A stretch of DNA of 64,000 bases from Lachnospiraceae bacterium. GTDB taxonomy: Bacteria; Bacillota; Clostridia; Lachnospirales; Lachnospiraceae. The position numbers and the translations under genes were made by a program. The stretch lies in the NCBI GenBank assembly GCA_009911185.1, contig QXWW01000012.1, positions 1 to 64,000 of the forward strand, read 5' to 3'. Positions 36,825 to 46,067 of this stretch are shown piece after piece. The notes below the pieces were generated by a model that was not told where the DNA came from, made no database searches, and worked only from the letters and a program-made list of their open reading frames with translations. Positions within the stretch are counted from its first letter, which is position 1. Each line of letters begins with the position of its first letter.

Positions 36825-36839
36825 AAGGAGGCGCTCCTT
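36825..36839 (-). promoter_or_regulatory. palindrome covering the ribosome site of the AraC gene
   Basis: On the minus strand AAGGAG, CGC, CTCCTT ends directly at the ATG. The Shine-Dalgarno AAGGAG can pair perfectly with CTCCTT, hiding it in a tight hairpin. A further inverted repeat, ATGATAG/CTATCAT, lies at about 36849-36880. Confidence 0.6.
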
Positions 36840-37015
36840 TCTGTGGATATGATAGTATTGTACTATATATTGCTATCATACAGCAAGAAAAAAAAGGAAT
36901 AAATGGGTATAATATACATATGGGCCCTGGCCTATGCCCGCATTGTACCAAAGCGGCAGACAGGGTATAAACAATGGTAAAAAAGGGAACGCTTAGTGTA
37001 AAAAGGAGAACAAAA

Positions 37016-39286
37016 ATGAGTGTGAATGTAAGAGAATTATTGGAAAAGAAATGCTGTAATAATATTGCGGCCTGTACGGACGAACAGCTTTATTATGGAC
37101 TTCTGGGACTTGTAAAGGAACTGGCAAAGGAAAAAGAGAGCAGCAACGGCAGGAAAAAAATCTACTATATCTCGGCAGAATTCTTAATCGGAAAGCTGCT
37201 GTCTAATAATCTGATAAACCTGGGGATTTATGACGAGGTAGCTTCTATGCTCAAGCAGTATGGCAAAGACATTAATCTCATTGAACAGGTGGAGCCGGAG
37301 CCGTCTCTTGGCAATGGAGGACTGGGAAGGCTGGCTGCATGTTTCCTGGATTCTATGGCGTCTTTAGGTCTGAACGGGGATGGAATCGGGCTGAATTATC
37401 ATTTCGGATTGTTCCTGCAGACGTTTGAGAACCATATGCAGAAGGAAAATAAGAATCCATGGATGGAGAAGGAGAGCTGGCTTACCAGGACAGAAGTGAC
37501 GTATCCGGTTCAGTTTGGCGGATTTACAGTCCAGTCGAGAATGTATGATTTGGATGTGACAGGTTACGATAACCGTACCAACAAGCTTCATTTATTCGAT
37601 ATTGAGACAGTGGATGAAAACCTTGTGGGAGAGGGCATAAATTTTAATAAAGAAGATATTTGCAAAAATCTGACGCTGTTTCTTTATCCGGATGATTCCG
37701 ACGACGCTGGAAGGCTGCTGCGCGTGTACCAGCAGTATTTTATGGTAAGTAACGCCGCAAGGCTGATTTTGCAGGAGTGCCGGGCGAAGGGCTGTAACCT
37801 CTACGATCTTCCGGACTATGCGGCGATTCAGATTAATGACACGCATCCCAGCATGGTAATACCGGAACTGATTCGTCTTCTGATGGAACAGGGGATCCGC
37901 ATGAAAGATGCGATTGACATTGTGTCTAAGACCTGCGCATATACCAACCATACCATTCTGGCAGAGGCTTTGGAAAAATGGCCGGTGGATTATCTGAATA
38001 AGGCGGTTCCGCAGCTAATGCCGATTATCCGGGAGCTGGACACTATCGTAAAAGAAAAATATGCCGACAAATCTGTGGCGATCATTGATGAAAATAATCG
38101 CGTCCATATGGCTCATATGGATATCCATTATGGTTACAGCGTGAACGGCGTGGCATATCTGCACACGGAGATATTAAAGAAAAACGAGTTGAATAATTTT
38201 TATAAGATTTATCCGCAAAAATTCAATAATAAGACCAACGGTATTACATTCCGCCGCTGGCTGATGCACTGCAATAAGGGACTGAGCCATTATCTTGATG
38301 AGATAATCGGCGCCGGCTGGCGCAAGAATGCAGAGGAACTGGAGAAGCTTCTCGCATATGCAGACGATGCGAAAGTGCTGCAGAAATTACTGGATATTAA
38401 ACAGGAAAATAAGCGGGCCCTTGCTGCGTATCTGAAGGAAACCCAGGGCGTGGAAATTGATGAAAATTCTATTTTTGATATTCAGATTAAACGTCTTCAT
38501 GAGTATAAACGCCAGCAGATGAACGCTCTGTATGTGATTCATAAATATTTGGAAATTAAGAAAGGGAAAAAGCCGGCAACTCCTGTCACGGTGATTTTCG
38601 GCGCAAAGGCTGCGCCGGCCTATGTGATCGCCAAGGACATTATCCATCTGATCCTCTGTCTGCAGGAGATTATTAATAAGGATCCACAGGTAAGCCCGTA
38701 TCTGAAAGTGGTCATGGTGGAAAATTATAATGTGACGAAGGCGGAAAAACTGATTCCCGCATGTGATATTTCCCAGCAAATTTCTCTGGCAAGTAAGGAA
38801 GCATCCGGAACCGGAAATATGAAGTTTATGCTCAACGGCGCGGTAATACTAGGAACCATGGACGGCGCCAATGTGGAAATTGCAGAATTGGTAGGAGAAG
38901 AGAACATTTATATTTTTGGTGAAAGCTCTGATACGGTCATTGAGCACTATGAGAAAGCGGATTATGTGTCCAAAAAATATTATGAGGAAGACGAAGATAT
39001 CAAAGAAGCCGTAGACTTTATTGTAAGCGATGCTTTGCTGAAGGTGGGACAGAAAGAAAATCTGGAGCGTCTGTACAGGGAGCTTTTGAACAAGGACTGG
39101 TTCATGACGCTGTTGGATTATAAAGACTATGCCGCAAAGAGGGAAGAATGTTACAAAGATTATGAAAACCGTATGGTATGGGCAAAGAAGATGTTGGTGA
39201 ATACGGCAAAAGCGGGATTCTTTTCCTCAGACCGCACCATTGCAGAGTACGATAAGGATATATGGAAGTTAGGGGAGAATCAGTAA
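37016..39286 (+). CDS. glgP: glycogen/starch/alpha-glucan phosphorylase
   Basis: 756 residues; GT35 PLP enzyme releasing glucose-1-phosphate from alpha-1,4-glucan. [13 protein letters not shown] and [13 protein letters not shown] are typical, and the PLP lysine lies in the signature [23 protein letters not shown] precedes ATG 37016; an upstream ATG at 36974 adds a basic tail with no ribosome site. Length is slightly shorter than E. coli GlgP, as usual in Clostridia. No other glg genes are near. Confidence 0.96.
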   Translation: MSVNVRELLEKKCCNNIAACTDEQLYYGLLGLVKELAKEKESSNGRKKIYYISAEFLIGKLLSNNLINLGIYDEVASMLKQYGKDINLIEQVEPEPSLGNGGLGRLAACFLDSMASLGLNGDGIGLNYHFGLFLQTFENHMQKENKNPWMEKESWLTRTEVTYPVQFGGFTVQSRMYDLDVTGYDNRTNKLHLFDIETVDENLVGEGINFNKEDICKNLTLFLYPDDSDDAGRLLRVYQQYFMVSNAARLILQECRAKGCNLYDLPDYAAIQINDTHPSMVIPELIRLLMEQGIRMKDAIDIVSKTCAYTNHTILAEALEKWPVDYLNKAVPQLMPIIRELDTIVKEKYADKSVAIIDENNRVHMAHMDIHYGYSVNGVAYLHTEILKKNELNNFYKIYPQKFNNKTNGITFRRWLMHCNKGLSHYLDEIIGAGWRKNAEELEKLLAYADDAKVLQKLLDIKQENKRALAAYLKETQGVEIDENSIFDIQIKRLHEYKRQQMNALYVIHKYLEIKKGKKPATPVTVIFGAKAAPAYVIAKDIIHLILCLQEIINKDPQVSPYLKVVMVENYNVTKAEKLIPACDISQQISLASKEASGTGNMKFMLNGAVILGTMDGANVEIAELVGEENIYIFGESSDTVIEHYEKADYVSKKYYEEDEDIKEAVDFIVSDALLKVGQKENLERLYRELLNKDWFMTLLDYKDYAAKREECYKDYENRMVWAKKMLVNTAKAGFFSSDRTIAEYDKDIWKLGENQ

Positions 39287-39335
39287 AAGAGCAGCGTGAT
39301 TTCCCGTTACAACACCCCCGGTTTCCCAATTGAGA

Positions 39336-39431
39336 CCGCTGAAAAATCTATTTTCTGTAAGGCAAATTACCAAATCAGAATCTCGTTTGGCAGATTGTTT
39401 ATGGATTTAAGTGATTAGTTTTTTTCAGCGG
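39336..39431. repeat. 11-bp inverted repeat after glgP
   Basis: CCGCTGAAAAA (39336-39346) pairs with TTTTTCAGCGG (39421-39431), with a T-run upstream of the second arm. The 74-nt loop is long for a terminator. No gene lies between. Confidence 0.5.
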
Positions 39432-39459
39432 CTTCTCTCCAATCATGAAGGGACGCACT

Positions 39460-39585
39460 TTGCCGCGCCGCGTAAAGTGGGTTTTGCGACGAATTTCCTT
39501 TTGCACGCGTGCGCATTTATTTTTCTTTTGTAAGAAAGCATTTTCATGTTTTCGCGTGACAAGGTCTTTTCGGATAGAAAAAATG
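39460..39585 (-). repeat. dispersed repeat family A, copy 3 (reversed)
   Basis: The minus strand reads TTTTCTATCCGAAAAGACC, then TTGTCACGCGAAAACATG, the family core, followed by a GC-rich part with GCGCACGCGTGC. Only this copy is on the minus strand. It fills most of the 39287-39734 gap. Confidence 0.65.
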
Positions 39586-39734
39586 GACGCTTCACAATGG
39601 GGCGTCCACATTTTGGTAATATTGTTTATGTAGGAGAATCGTTTCCATGGTAGATATCTGTTCCATACCCCCCTGAAATTGATGGAAAAGCAGTAATGCA
39701 GGGGGGTACATAGCTGGAATGTGTTTGAGCGTTA

Positions 39735-41018
39735 TTATGAGTTTTCCTTAGGGATTTCTGCAGGCAGCCGTAAAAACAGCTTATTGATGCGGTTTTTGTC
39801 GGTATCCTCGACTCTCAGAAAAACATGTTCTGGCGTAGTGATGGATTCTCCCGGCTGTGGAAGGTGATCCAGAAATTCGATCATGTAACCGCCCACGGTA
39901 TCATAATCCTCTGAGGAAAGTTTTAAATTCAGTTTATTGCACAGATCTTCCAGATTCATAGAACCCTGTACCAGATATTCCCGATCCCCCAGCTTCTGAA
40001 TGGGGTCTTCTTCATCTATATCGTATTCGTCGCGGATTTCGCCCACAATCTCTTCCAAAATATCTTCCAGTGTAATGAGGCCGGCCGTGACGCCGTATTC
40101 ATCCAGTACGATGGCAATATTAAAAGAAGACTGTCTCATTTCAATCAGCAGTTCTACCGTCTTCTTGTGTTCATAAGTGTAGTAAGGTTTTCGCAGAATG
40201 TCCCGGATCGAAAAACTGTCCCTGCTGGCTCCATAAAGAAGCAGATCCTTCATATTGATAGTCCCGATGACATTGTCAATGGAGTCCTCATAAATAGGAA
40301 GGCGGGTAAATTTGTATTCCCGGAAAAGGTCGATGAGTTCATCATAACTGCTGTTGATGTCAGCAAATGTCATATCTATTCTGGGGACCATGATTTCTTT
40401 CGCCTGGGAATCGCCAAAATCAAATACATTGTTGATCATGGCATGTTCTTCGGGTTCAATCACGCCCTCTTGATGGCCAACGTCTACAATGGTACGAAGC
40501 TCAGCCTCTGTGAGCGCGCCATGTTCGCTGGAAACGTTAACCCGCAGCAGCAGTAAAAAGCCGACGGACAATTTATTGATAATAAAAATAGCAGGCGTCA
40601 GAAGCTTCATCAGCCACAGAATAATCCCTGAGTAGGCAAGGGAAATTTTATCTGCGTAAATGGTGGCAAAGGTCTTAGGTGAAATTTCACCAAAAATAAG
40701 AACCAAAACAGTAAGGATACCTGTTGCAATTCCGGCGCCGGCGTTTCCGAAAATCCGGATCGCAAGCGTTGTGGCAAGGGATGACGCCGACAGATTTACA
40801 ATATTGTTGCCTATTAAAATAGCGCTCAGCATTTTGCCGGAATCATTGGTGATTTCCAGTACCTTCTGCGCCCGTTTATTACCTTCATCTGCAAGATTCT
40901 TAAGACGAATCTTATTAGAAGTGGTCAGCGCTGTCTCTGCAGAGGAAAAAAACGCAGATAACAATAGTAAAACGATTACGAATAATAATTGTATGACCTC
41001 ACTCGAGTCCAAATGCAT
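39735..41018 (-). CDS. HlyC/CorC-family transporter (DUF21-CBS-CBS-CorC_C)
   Basis: 427 residues. Residues about 1-190 are the DUF21 membrane domain (SAFFSSAETALTTSNKIRLK, SAILIGNNIVNLSASSLAT). Two CBS domains follow (IMVPRIDMTFADINSS and RKPYYTYEHKKTVELLIEMR) that may bind Mg-ATP, then a C-terminal CorC_HlyC domain (GDREYLVQGSMNLEDLCNKL). Members are now regarded as Mg/Na exporters of the CNNM type. ATG 41018 has AAAGGAGAG upstream. A single transcription unit. Confidence 0.93.
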   Translation of the reverse strand: MHLDSSEVIQLLFVIVLLLLSAFFSSAETALTTSNKIRLKNLADEGNKRAQKVLEITNDSGKMLSAILIGNNIVNLSASSLATTLAIRIFGNAGAGIATGILTVLVLIFGEISPKTFATIYADKISLAYSGIILWLMKLLTPAIFIINKLSVGFLLLLRVNVSSEHGALTEAELRTIVDVGHQEGVIEPEEHAMINNVFDFGDSQAKEIMVPRIDMTFADINSSYDELIDLFREYKFTRLPIYEDSIDNVIGTINMKDLLLYGASRDSFSIRDILRKPYYTYEHKKTVELLIEMRQSSFNIAIVLDEYGVTAGLITLEDILEEIVGEIRDEYDIDEEDPIQKLGDREYLVQGSMNLEDLCNKLNLKLSSEDYDTVGGYMIEFLDHLPQPGESITTPEHVFLRVEDTDKNRINKLFLRLPAEIPKENS

Positions 41019-41144
41019 CTCTCCTTTCAATATACATAATATAAAGGAAGAAGAGAAATTTTGCAAGATATTTACCGGATATTTCTATGTAAAATGCAAT
41101 TTTGGGTCATTTGACACGCAGAGTTCTGAATGTGGACAGCCCTG

Positions 41145-41190
41145 CCCGTCACAGAGAGATTATCGTGGAAAATCTCTCTGTCCGGACGGG
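41145..41190. terminator. long hairpin downstream of a small gene
   Basis: CCCGTC-ACAGAGAGATT pairs with AATCTCTCTGT-CC-GGACGGG at 41145-41190, 7 nt past the stop of the 50-residue minus-strand gene. No T-run, so Rho-independence is doubtful. Confidence 0.5.
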
Positions 41191-41196
41191 GAGGAT

Positions 41197-41349
41197 TTAC
41201 TGTTCGCCTTCCGCCACAATTTTTTCCAGAACCTGAATCAGATCCTGAAGGGTGTTCAGACGTACATTGTGTTCCAGAATACAGTTTTTTAATTCCGGAG
41301 ACAATGATTCGAATTTCTCCCTCAGAGCGGGAGCAACATAGGATGCCAT
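41197..41349 (-). CDS. conserved-looking 50-residue protein
   Basis: Starts at ATG 41349 after GAGGTGATTTTT. The sequence MASYVAPALREKFESLSPEL and LNTLQDLIQVLEKIVAEGEQ is helical and acidic. I recall near-identical short proteins from Lachnospiraceae with no proven function (sometimes mislabelled as chaperones). The stronger support for the start is the clear ribosome site; a longer frame upstream is unlikely. Confidence 0.7.
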   Translation of the reverse strand: MASYVAPALREKFESLSPELKNCILEHNVRLNTLQDLIQVLEKIVAEGEQ

Positions 41350-41506
41350 AAAAATCACCTCAGTATAGTGTGTGTAAATCTCTGTGTTTTTATGCAGGTT
41401 GGGAAAGAAGGCGGAAGCAAGATGGAAGAAAGGTTGTGTTTGCAACAGAAAAGTATTATAATTGGTTTCGGAAACAGGAACAGTTTAACAGGAAAGGAAC
41501 ATAAAA

Positions 41507-42307
41507 ATGAGAGACGAGAAAAAATACGCGCTGATGATTGATGCAGAAAATGTATCTTCGAAATATATTGAAATAGTAACAAAGGAAGCCCAGACATTGG
41601 GAAATGTAACGATCCGCAGGATTTACGGCGACTGGACGGCAAGTGCGAAAAATTCCTGGAAGGATTCCCTGCTGGAAAACTCCCTGTCCCCGATTCAGCA
41701 GTACAGCTACACGGTGGGGAAAAATTCTTCCGATTCCGCCATGATTATTGACGCCATGGATATTTTATATACGAATGATGTGGACGGGTTTATTATTGTC
41801 TCTTCTGACAGTGATTTTACCAAGCTTGCAATGCGGCTTCGGGAATCCGGCAAGCAGGTAGTCGGTATGGGGGAGAGCAAGACGCCCAAGCCTTTTGTGA
41901 GGGCGTGCGAACAGTTTAAGACATTGGACGTCTTATATAAAAATCATCATCCGGAACAAAAAGTAAACGCGCCGGAAAGGTTTAGAAAACAGGAAATCCG
42001 GTGTGTCCCCACGGAAAGAGCGCTGCCAAGAGAGCAGCCTAAGGATGCGCAGCCGATTACCAATCTGCATGCCATAAAGGAAACTGTGATTTCCCTGCTG
42101 GATGAAAACTCCGACGAAGACGGATGGATGTATTTATCAGAGCTGGGAAATATGATTCAGAAATTGTATTCTGATTTTGACTGCCGCAATTACGGTTTCC
42201 ATAAGTTTGGAAAGTTAATTGAATCCTTTCCGGAACTTCAGACCAGAAAGGATGATTCCAGCAATGGCATTACGAAAATTGTACTGGTGCGCAGACGGGA
42301 GGATTAG
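41507..42307 (+). CDS. NYN-domain RNase-like protein with OST-HTH/LOTUS
   Basis: 266 residues. The N-terminal NYN/LabA PIN-like domain keeps its acidic residues (ALMIDAENVS, SDSAMIIDAMDIL, SSDSDFTKLAMRLRESGK), consistent with a metal-dependent ribonuclease. The C-terminal 80 residues (LDENSDEDGWMYLSELGNMI, YGFHKFGKLIESFPELQ) match OST-HTH/LOTUS, an RNA-binding fold. The combination suggests RNA turnover. ATG 41507 follows AAAGGAAC. Confidence 0.85.
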   Translation: MRDEKKYALMIDAENVSSKYIEIVTKEAQTLGNVTIRRIYGDWTASAKNSWKDSLLENSLSPIQQYSYTVGKNSSDSAMIIDAMDILYTNDVDGFIIVSSDSDFTKLAMRLRESGKQVVGMGESKTPKPFVRACEQFKTLDVLYKNHHPEQKVNAPERFRKQEIRCVPTERALPREQPKDAQPITNLHAIKETVISLLDENSDEDGWMYLSELGNMIQKLYSDFDCRNYGFHKFGKLIESFPELQTRKDDSSNGITKIVLVRRRED

Positions 42308-42312
42308 CTGTT

Positions 42313-42353
42313 AAAAACAGCCTCAGACTTAGGACGGTCAAAGTCTGAGGCTG
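42313..42353 (-). terminator. terminator of pdxST
   Basis: A 13-bp stem CAGCCTCAGACTT/AAGTCTGAGGCTG with a 10-nt loop; on the minus strand a TTTTT run follows. It can also stop transcription from the NYN gene less well. Confidence 0.8.
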
Positions 42354-42398
42354 TCTGGACTGGACATATGTGAAAGGAGACCGTTTTTGGAAGCGGTA

Positions 42399-42968
42399 TC
42401 ATGCGCGGGCACACATTTCTAAAAAGTTCTGGTGGATACGCAGATCTTTATCTAATTCCGGGTGAAAAGCCAGGGCGGTCTGGCGGCGGTATTGTACGGC
42501 CGTGATGTGTTGTCCGGTTTGCGAGAGGATGGAGACGCCGGGGCCTGCGCTAAGCACGTAGGGAGCGCGGATAAAAGTCATAGGCACTTCGCCAAGATTT
42601 TTATACTTCGCTGCTGTGCGGAAGCTTCCAAGCTGCCGTCCATAAGCGTTTCTTTTTACATCCATGGGAATGGTTTTAAAATAAGGGGCGTTTTGCCCGT
42701 CAATTTTTTGAGCCAATAAGATCATGCCGGCGCAGGTGGCCAGTACGGGGATGTCATTTTGTATCATATGTAAGAGCGGATGAAATAAGTTCAGTTCTCT
42801 TAGGAGTTTTCCCTGGACAGTGCTCTCGCCGCCGGGGAAAATAAGGCCGTCAAAGCGCTCCTGCAAGTCTTTTTCACATCTGATCTCCTGATAGGGGATA
42901 TGTAATTGTTCCAGGACAGTTTCCTGTTCTGAAAAGGCCCCCTGTACTGCTAGAATACCAATTTTCAT
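42399..42968 (-). CDS. pdxT: pyridoxal 5'-phosphate synthase glutaminase subunit
   Basis: 189 residues. Class I glutaminase giving ammonia to PdxS. The catalytic Cys is in ATCAGMILL, with GGESTV and the His-Glu pair in AFHPELDKDLR. It begins [12 protein letters not shown] and its ATG overlaps the pdxS stop by one base (TGATG), so translation is coupled. The gene product pairs with PdxS in a 24-subunit complex. Confidence 0.96.
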   Translation of the reverse strand: MKIGILAVQGAFSEQETVLEQLHIPYQEIRCEKDLQERFDGLIFPGGESTVQGKLLRELNLFHPLLHMIQNDIPVLATCAGMILLAQKIDGQNAPYFKTIPMDVKRNAYGRQLGSFRTAAKYKNLGEVPMTFIRAPYVLSAGPGVSILSQTGQHITAVQYRRQTALAFHPELDKDLRIHQNFLEMCARA

Positions 42969-43840
42969 CAAATACCTCTTTCTGCCATCAGAAGCTGGAT
43001 TTCCTGTTCGTTTACGCCTTCCATGGCCCCGCCGAGGCCGGCGGAGAGTTCGGCGATCATCTTTGCGTCTTTGAAATTGGTTACGGCTTTTACAATGGCA
43101 TCCGCGCGTTTTTTGGGATTTTCAGATTTGAAAATGCCGGAGCCTACAAATACCCCCTCTGCGCCTAACTGCATCATCAGGGCCGCATCTGCCGGAGTGG
43201 CAATGCCTCCTGCAGCGAAGTTTACTACGGGCAGCCTGCCGTTTTCATGAATGTACTGCACCAGTTCACAGGGCGCTTGAAGCTGCTTTGCCTCTTCGGA
43301 TAATTCATCTTTGCACATAGACGTTATTTTACGAATCGCGCTGTTCATTTTACGCATATGCCGGACAGCCTGCACAATGTCGCCGGTTCCGGGTTCCCCC
43401 TTGGTACGAAGCATGGCGGCTCCTTCGCTGATTCTGCGCAGAGCTTCGCCTAAATCTCTGGCGCCGCATACAAACGGTACTTTGAAGTCCCGCTTATTGA
43501 TATGATAGACGTCGTCTGCAGGAGAGAGCACTTCACTTTCATCAATGTAGTCAATTTCAATTGCCTCTAAGACCTGTGCCTCTGCAAAATGTCCGATTCG
43601 GCACTTTGCCATAACCGGGATGGAAACGGCTTTCTGGATGCCCCGTATCATTTGGGGATCGCTCATTCGGGAAACGCCTCCGGCGGCGCGGATATCGGCG
43701 GGAATGCGTTCTAATGCCATTACGGCGCATGCTCCTGCCGCTTCTGCAATTTTTGCCTGTTCAGGCGTAGTTACGTCCATAATCACGCCGCCCTTGAGCA
43801 TTTGTGCGAGTTGTTTGTTCAGTGTATATCTGTCTTCCAT
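42968..43840 (-). CDS. pdxS: pyridoxal 5'-phosphate synthase lyase subunit
   Basis: 290 residues; TIM barrel that makes PLP from ribose-5-phosphate, glyceraldehyde-3-phosphate and ammonia. The start [38 protein letters not shown] and the phosphate loop [23 protein letters not shown] are diagnostic. ATG 43840 is chosen for the GGAGG 5 nt upstream. Transcribed away from pdxR. Confidence 0.97.
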   Translation of the reverse strand: MEDRYTLNKQLAQMLKGGVIMDVTTPEQAKIAEAAGACAVMALERIPADIRAAGGVSRMSDPQMIRGIQKAVSIPVMAKCRIGHFAEAQVLEAIEIDYIDESEVLSPADDVYHINKRDFKVPFVCGARDLGEALRRISEGAAMLRTKGEPGTGDIVQAVRHMRKMNSAIRKITSMCKDELSEEAKQLQAPCELVQYIHENGRLPVVNFAAGGIATPADAALMMQLGAEGVFVGSGIFKSENPKKRADAIVKAVTNFKDAKMIAELSAGLGGAMEGVNEQEIQLLMAERGI

Positions 43841-43974
43841 GGTATCCTCCATTCTGTGTGCTTTCGCTGAGTTGCTTTACTTTAGGGAACGCATAGAGTA
43901 TACTTCTTAAGTGACATTGTTAAAATAACCAATTTGAATATATTCAGAAAGGTCAGTTTGAGAGAGGTCTGGAA

Positions 43975-45378
43975 ATGATAACTTATAATACTGCTGATGC
44001 AGGGTCAGGTTCTCTGTATGAATTTCTCAGCAAAAGTATAAAAAGCGATATCTTAAAGGGAGTTTTGAAGGCGGGGGAGAAACTGCCTTCCAAAAGGCAG
44101 TTTGCTAAAAATCTGGGCGTCAGCGTTATCACTGTAGAAAACGCATATGCACAGCTTATGGCGGAAGGATATATTTATTCTCTTCCCAAAAGGGGTTTTT
44201 ATGTTGCAGATTTCAAACGCCTGGTACAGCAGAAAAAACCGGCGATTTCAGAGGAAATGATTCCGCTGGCCGCCAGGGAGGGAGGCTGGCTGGCGGATTT
44301 TACCAGCAATCAGACGGAAACTGGCCTTTTTCCATTTACAATCTGGTCAAAAGTCATACGGGAGGTTTTAAACGACAGCCGTGCGCAGCTTATGACAAAT
44401 TCGGCCTGCGGCGGGATTCGTGTGCTTCGGGAAAGTATTGCCGGTTATTTAAGGGAATTTCGCGATATGCATGTGAAACCGGAGCAGATTGTCATAGGCG
44501 CAGGTACAGAATACCTCTATGGGCTGTTAATACAGTTGTTCGGGAATGGAAAAGTCTATGCTGTGGAGAATCCAGGATACCGCAAGCTGGAGAAGATTTA
44601 CCATAGCTTTGGTGCGCCCTGCCGCTGGATTGCAATGGACGCCGCGGGCATATGTATTTCAGATTTAGAAAAACAGCGCGCCGATATTGTACATATCACG
44701 CCTTCCCACCAGTATCCTACGGGCATTGTTATGCCCATTAGCAGACGCTATGAAATGTTGGGGTGGGCGTCTAAAGCAGAGGGGCGCTATATTATTGAGG
44801 ATGATTATGACAGCGAATTGCGTCTGAGCGGCAGGCCGATTCCAACCTTGCAAAGTATTGATATGTCAGAGCGCGTCATTTATATGAATACCTTTACGAA
44901 AACGCTTTGTTCCACGGTGCGGATCAGTTATCTGGTTTTGCCGGGGAAGCTTTTGCATGAATTTTATGATAAATTGTCGTTTTACTCTTGTACGGTTTCC
45001 AATTTTGAACAGTATACCCTTGCCAAATTTATACAGGAGGGTAAATTTGAAAACCATATCAACCGTTTGCGCAATTATTACCGAAAAAAAAGGGATCTGC
45101 TGTTAGAAGCGCTCTGTAAAGGGAAAGTGAAACCGTTTATTTCCGTATCCGGGGAAGAAGCGGGGCTTCATTTTCTGATGAAAATTGAAAGCGGCGTACC
45201 GGAAGCCGTATTCCTGGAACGCGCCAGGGCGAAAGGAGTAAAACTGGCTCCTCTTTCTGCTTATTATTACAAAGAAGAAGGGAAACCGGAAAATATATAT
45301 GTGATGAATTATTCTTCCATAGATATCACAAAAGCGGAAGAGATAGCGGAATGTATCTACAGGTGCTGTATAGAATAA
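43975..45378 (+). CDS. pdxR: MocR/PdxR-type regulator (GntR HTH plus aminotransferase)
   Basis: 467 residues. The N-terminal GntR winged helix (LKAGEKLPSKRQFAKNLGVS, VENAYAQLMAEGYIYSLPKRG) is joined to an aminotransferase-I fold. The PLP site is visible in NTFTKTLCSTVRISYLVLP and IIEDDYDSELR. PLP binding would signal B6 level. It is divergent from pdxST, with a 134-nt shared region, exactly as for known PdxR regulators, so it likely activates pdxST when PLP is low. Confidence 0.93.
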   Translation: MITYNTADAGSGSLYEFLSKSIKSDILKGVLKAGEKLPSKRQFAKNLGVSVITVENAYAQLMAEGYIYSLPKRGFYVADFKRLVQQKKPAISEEMIPLAAREGGWLADFTSNQTETGLFPFTIWSKVIREVLNDSRAQLMTNSACGGIRVLRESIAGYLREFRDMHVKPEQIVIGAGTEYLYGLLIQLFGNGKVYAVENPGYRKLEKIYHSFGAPCRWIAMDAAGICISDLEKQRADIVHITPSHQYPTGIVMPISRRYEMLGWASKAEGRYIIEDDYDSELRLSGRPIPTLQSIDMSERVIYMNTFTKTLCSTVRISYLVLPGKLLHEFYDKLSFYSCTVSNFEQYTLAKFIQEGKFENHINRLRNYYRKKRDLLLEALCKGKVKPFISVSGEEAGLHFLMKIESGVPEAVFLERARAKGVKLAPLSAYYYKEEGKPENIYVMNYSSIDITKAEEIAECIYRCCIE

Positions 45379-45439
45379 AATGTGTTTTAGGAACTGTGCC
45401 CAGATTTGATTTCACTGTATATGTTCATGTTTGGAGGGC

Positions 45440-45474
45440 AAAAAAATACTTGCCGGACTGTTTTGTCCAGCAAG
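45440..45474 (-). terminator. terminator of the 54-residue gene
   Basis: Minus strand: CTTGCTGGAC pairs with GTCCGGCAAG (one G-T pair), then TATTTTTTT. Confidence 0.85.
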
Positions 45475-45488
45475 CTAAAATTAAGACA

Positions 45489-45653
45489 TCAATTTTCTGA
45501 ATGCTGTGTGTGGACGAGTCGCCAGATTGTATCATGCATCCAGTCAACGGTCTCACTCAGCTTTTTGTTTTCTTCCATTAGCAAAAGATTTTCTGTCTGT
45601 AATTTTTCCATTGCTTCAATGACGTTGCTGTTAAGAATACTATTAACTGCCAT
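45489..45653 (-). CDS. 54-residue conserved-looking small protein
   Basis: Starts at ATG 45653, with GAGGTGATAATA just upstream, and ends at a TGA at 45489. The peptide MAVNSILNSNVIEAMEKLQ, followed by a heptad-like stretch with LLLMEENKKLSET and ending VDWMHDTIWRLVHTQHSEN, looks like a short coiled coil followed by a Trp-rich end. It has a proper terminator. It is absent from long-frame catalogues because of its size. I know no function; similar short proteins seem common in Clostridia. Confidence 0.7.
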   Translation of the reverse strand: MAVNSILNSNVIEAMEKLQTENLLLMEENKKLSETVDWMHDTIWRLVHTQHSEN

Positions 45654-45814
45654 TTATTATCACCTCACAAATATTATAGCAGAACATAAGGGAAAAGTGG
45701 TGTTAAGATAACGCAAAGAAATAAGCGGGAATGCTGGCTTATTATGGAGAATCCGGGAGACTGCCGTCGAAAAAGATAACATTCAGGGAGCAGGGGCAGC
45801 AAGCTTTTTTATCT

Positions 45815-45952
45815 TATTAGCAAAAAACTTGTCATCCTAAAGCGTGAAAGTATCTTCCCTAAAAAACAATTATTGCACTGCGGCGGAAAGGAATATGCCG
45901 CTGAAGCGACCCGCCGCAGGCGGTGAATCCCGCACAGCAGGATTCTTTTTTA
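45815..45952 (+). repeat. dispersed repeat family A, copy 4
   Basis: CTTGTCATCCTAAAGCGTGA, then AAGTATCTTCCCTAAAAAA; the following GC-rich part has GGCGGAAAGG.. and CCGCCGCAGGCGG and a T-run. Immediately upstream of the glf promoter. Confidence 0.7.
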
Positions 45953-45960
45953 AAAATAAC

Positions 45961-45989
45961 TTGTATTAAAAAAGGGCATATACTATACT
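45961..45989 (+). promoter_or_regulatory. promoter of glf
   Basis: TTGTAT at 45961-45966, 17-nt spacer, TATACT at 45984-45989. Confidence 0.7.
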
Positions 45990-46067
45990 GTAAAGAGACA
46001 GAGACGGCGTACGGCTGGGAAACGTAAAACGGCAGATACGGCCGGAAAGCAGAATAAGGAGCTATGA

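Larger units (their letters stand above)
45654..46067. other. gap upstream of glf with repeat and promoter
   Basis: Holds the family A repeat copy 4, a good promoter (45961) and a leader of about 80 nt. No gene seen. Confidence 0.5.

Noticed and set aside
41145-41190. Classical Rho-independent terminator
   Set aside because: Strong stem but no T-run on either strand; kept only as a hairpin.
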